From Uruburuella testudinis (GTDB lineage: Bacteria > Pseudomonadota > Gammaproteobacteria > Burkholderiales > Neisseriaceae), in assembly GCF_022870865.1 (NCBI RefSeq), contig NZ_CP091508.1:2790001-2854000 (forward strand): a stretch of 64,000 nt of DNA, written 5' to 3'. The notes below the pieces were generated by a model. That model saw only the letters and a program-made list of their open reading frames with translations. It made no database searches and was not told where the DNA came from. The translations under genes were made by a program, and so were the position numbers. Below are positions 62,530 through 64,000 of the stretch, piece after piece (position 1 is the stretch's first letter; every line of letters starts with the position of its first letter).

Positions 62530-62901
62530 CTAAGGCATGCGCCGTAATTGCCAGCCTTGGCGGCTGTGTTGCAAACGGATGTTGCCGTCTTTCGAAGCAT
62601 AGCCGCCTTTTACGGCATCTAAAACGGTGTTTTCCGGCACATCGGCGGCGAAGATTTCGGCTTGTGCTTTGTCTGCCGAAAAAATCACATACACGGCCAA
62701 GGTATTGTCGGCAGGGTCGTCAAGCTTGAGGTCGGCAGCTTGCCACGGTTGCACGCATGCTTGTTTCAACACCGACCAACTTTGCCCGGCCGAGCCGATG
62801 CAGCCGCGAGTATCAAGATCGCCACCCACTAATGGTGCAGACGGCGCGACACAGGCGCTGAGGGCAGTGGCGGCGACGAGGGCGTTAAACGTGTTTTTCA
62901 T
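62530..62901 (-). CDS. Putative lipoprotein, unknown
   Basis: A 123-residue protein with a lipoprotein signal (MKNTFNALVAATALSAC, lipobox LSAC, Cys17). The mature part has CIGSAGQSWSVLKQACVQPW, two Cys likely to form a disulfide around an SAG-x-WS motif that I have seen only in hypothetical proteins. Probably outer-membrane anchored. Its stop lies at the edge of the 162-bp repeat. Confidence 0.75.
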   Translation of the reverse strand: MKNTFNALVAATALSACVAPSAPLVGGDLDTRGCIGSAGQSWSVLKQACVQPWQAADLKLDDPADNTLAVYVIFSADKAQAEIFAADVPENTVLDAVKGGYASKDGNIRLQHSRQGWQLRRMP

Positions 62902-62912
62902 TTCAGACGGCC

Positions 62913-64000
62913 TTATTCGGCTTTAAATACCGAAGTATCGGTTTTCACCTGTTCGGCAGGCGCTTCGGTTTGTGCGGCCTTAGCGGCTTCTGCGGCTTCG
63001 GCTTCCAGGCGTTTTTTCTCGTTGAGGTAGCGGTTGATTTGATACACCAGCTCCTGTGTGCCTTGATGGGCAAGTGCGCTGATTTTAAACAGGCGCGGGG
63101 TGTTCATGTCGAAGTGATAGCGGTCGTCGGGCTGCGGATGATGCCAACCGATGGCTTCGAGAAAGGCGGCGGCGCGTGTTTCGGTTTCGGCTTCATCAAG
63201 CATATCGAGCTTGTTGAGCACCAGCCAGCGGGGTTTGTCAAACAGCGCTTCATCGTATTTGCGCAATTCTTCTGCCAATGCCAGCGCTTCATCGGCGGGG
63301 TTGACGGTTTCGTCAAACGGCGCCAAATCGACCACGTGCAGCAGCAGGCCGGTGCGCGACAGGTGTTTCAAAAACCGGTGGCCGAGCCCGGCGCCTTCGG
63401 CCGCGCCTTCGATCAAACCGGGAATGTCGGCCATCACAAAACTGTGGTTTTCATCAATGCGCACCACACCGAGATTGGGATGCAGGGTGGTAAACGGGTA
63501 GTTGGCGATTTTGGGCCGGGCGGCGGATACAGCCGTAATCAGGGTGGATTTGCCGGCATTGGGCATGCCCAACAGGCCGACATCGGCCAATACTTTCAGC
63601 TCGAGTTGCAGGGTGCGCATTTCGCCGTCTTCACCGGGTGTCGACTGGCGGGGGGCGCGGTTGACCGAGGATTTGAAATGGATGTTGCCCAAGCCGCCTT
63701 TGCCGCCGCGCGCCAGGCAGACTTTTTGGCCGTGGTGGGTCAGGTCGGCAATGATTTCTTCGGTGTCGATGTCGCGTATCAGCGTGCCCACCGGCATGTG
63801 CAGCTCGATATCGTCGGCGCCTTTGCCATAGCGGTCGGCACCGTGGCCTTTTTCGCCGTTTTTGGCCTGATAGCGTTTGACGAAGCGGTATTCCACCAAG
63901 GTGTTGATGTTTTCATCTGCCACGGCAAACACGCTGCCGCCTTTGCCGCCGTCGCCGCCGTCGGGGCCGCCGCGGGGTACGAATTTTTCACGGCGGAAGC
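62913..64000 (-). CDS. obg: GTPase Obg (partial, N-terminus beyond window)
   Basis: A ribosome-assembly GTPase. The visible 362 residues begin within the glycine-rich Obg domain ([20 protein letters not shown]) and contain G1 [10 protein letters not shown]3 [13 protein letters not shown]4 NKLDML and G5 SAL. About 22 N-terminal residues are missing. The last 35 residues are an Ala/Glu-rich tail ([19 protein letters not shown]). Confidence 0.95.
   Translation of the reverse strand, partial: FRREKFVPRGGPDGGDGGKGGSVFAVADENINTLVEYRFVKRYQAKNGEKGHGADRYGKGADDIELHMPVGTLIRDIDTEEIIADLTHHGQKVCLARGGKGGLGNIHFKSSVNRAPRQSTPGEDGEMRTLQLELKVLADVGLLGMPNAGKSTLITAVSAARPKIANYPFTTLHPNLGVVRIDENHSFVMADIPGLIEGAAEGAGLGHRFLKHLSRTGLLLHVVDLAPFDETVNPADEALALAEELRKYDEALFDKPRWLVLNKLDMLDEAETETRAAAFLEAIGWHHPQPDDRYHFDMNTPRLFKISALAHQGTQELVYQINRYLNEKKRLEAEAAEAAKAAQTEAPAEQVKTDTSVFKAE

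Noticed and set aside
61082..62533. 483-codon plus-strand open frame opposite cysS
   Set aside because: Shadow of cysS that also runs across the 162-bp repeat; no domain recognised.

Overview
The window is a chromosomal segment of a Neisseria-type betaproteobacterium. The neisserial DNA uptake sequence is scattered throughout, mostly in the AG form (AGGCCGTCTGAA) with a few AT forms, which points to a commensal Neisseria or close relative rather than meningococcus or gonococcus. Protein sequences and gene order (def-fmt-rsmB-ntrYX, dprA-smg-topA, tRNA-tuf-secE-nusG-rplKAJL-rpoBC, str-S10-spc) fit this.

Layout. 1-7658 (minus): the S10 and spc ribosomal protein genes from rplC down to a partial rplR. 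7940-17231 (plus): a three-gene island coding for a type III-like adenine methyltransferase (Mod), a type III-like restriction helicase/nuclease (Res) and a RapA/SNF2-family helicase. mod is broken by a C8 tract that puts it out of frame; 7 or 10 C would restore a 1031-residue protein, so this looks like a phase-variable system caught OFF. The island sits between rpsJ and rplC and splits the S10 operon; a strong terminator after rpsJ and a consensus-like promoter before rplC appear to compensate. 17395-22186 (minus): rpsJ, tuf, fusA, rpsG, rpsL and the str promoter. 22385-36201 (minus): rpoC, rpoB, rplL, rplJ, rplA, rplK, nusG, secE, tRNA-Trp, a second identical tuf, tRNA-Thr, tRNA-Gly and tRNA-Tyr. 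36258-43456 (minus): ferredoxin, rsmD, an XRE regulator, topA, smg, dprA and a LysM protein. 43623-50290 (plus): def, fmt, rsmB, a DUF4390 protein and ntrYX, whose NtrX has a degenerate ATPase domain.

50341-64000 is the accessory-like end. It holds at least two families of small non-autonomous repeats: a 162-bp element with AGGGTGTCC ends (three full copies, two of them flanking a eukaryote-type carnitine acyltransferase gene) and Correia-like elements, some with unusual CATTCACAAA ends. Between them lie a TPP riboswitch with thiC, a nitroreductase, a thioesterase, photolyase, rpmE, sodC, cysS, a lipoprotein and a partial obg. Inverted uptake-sequence pairs serve as hairpins or terminators at many gene ends. 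No rRNA, CRISPR array, transposase or prophage was seen.
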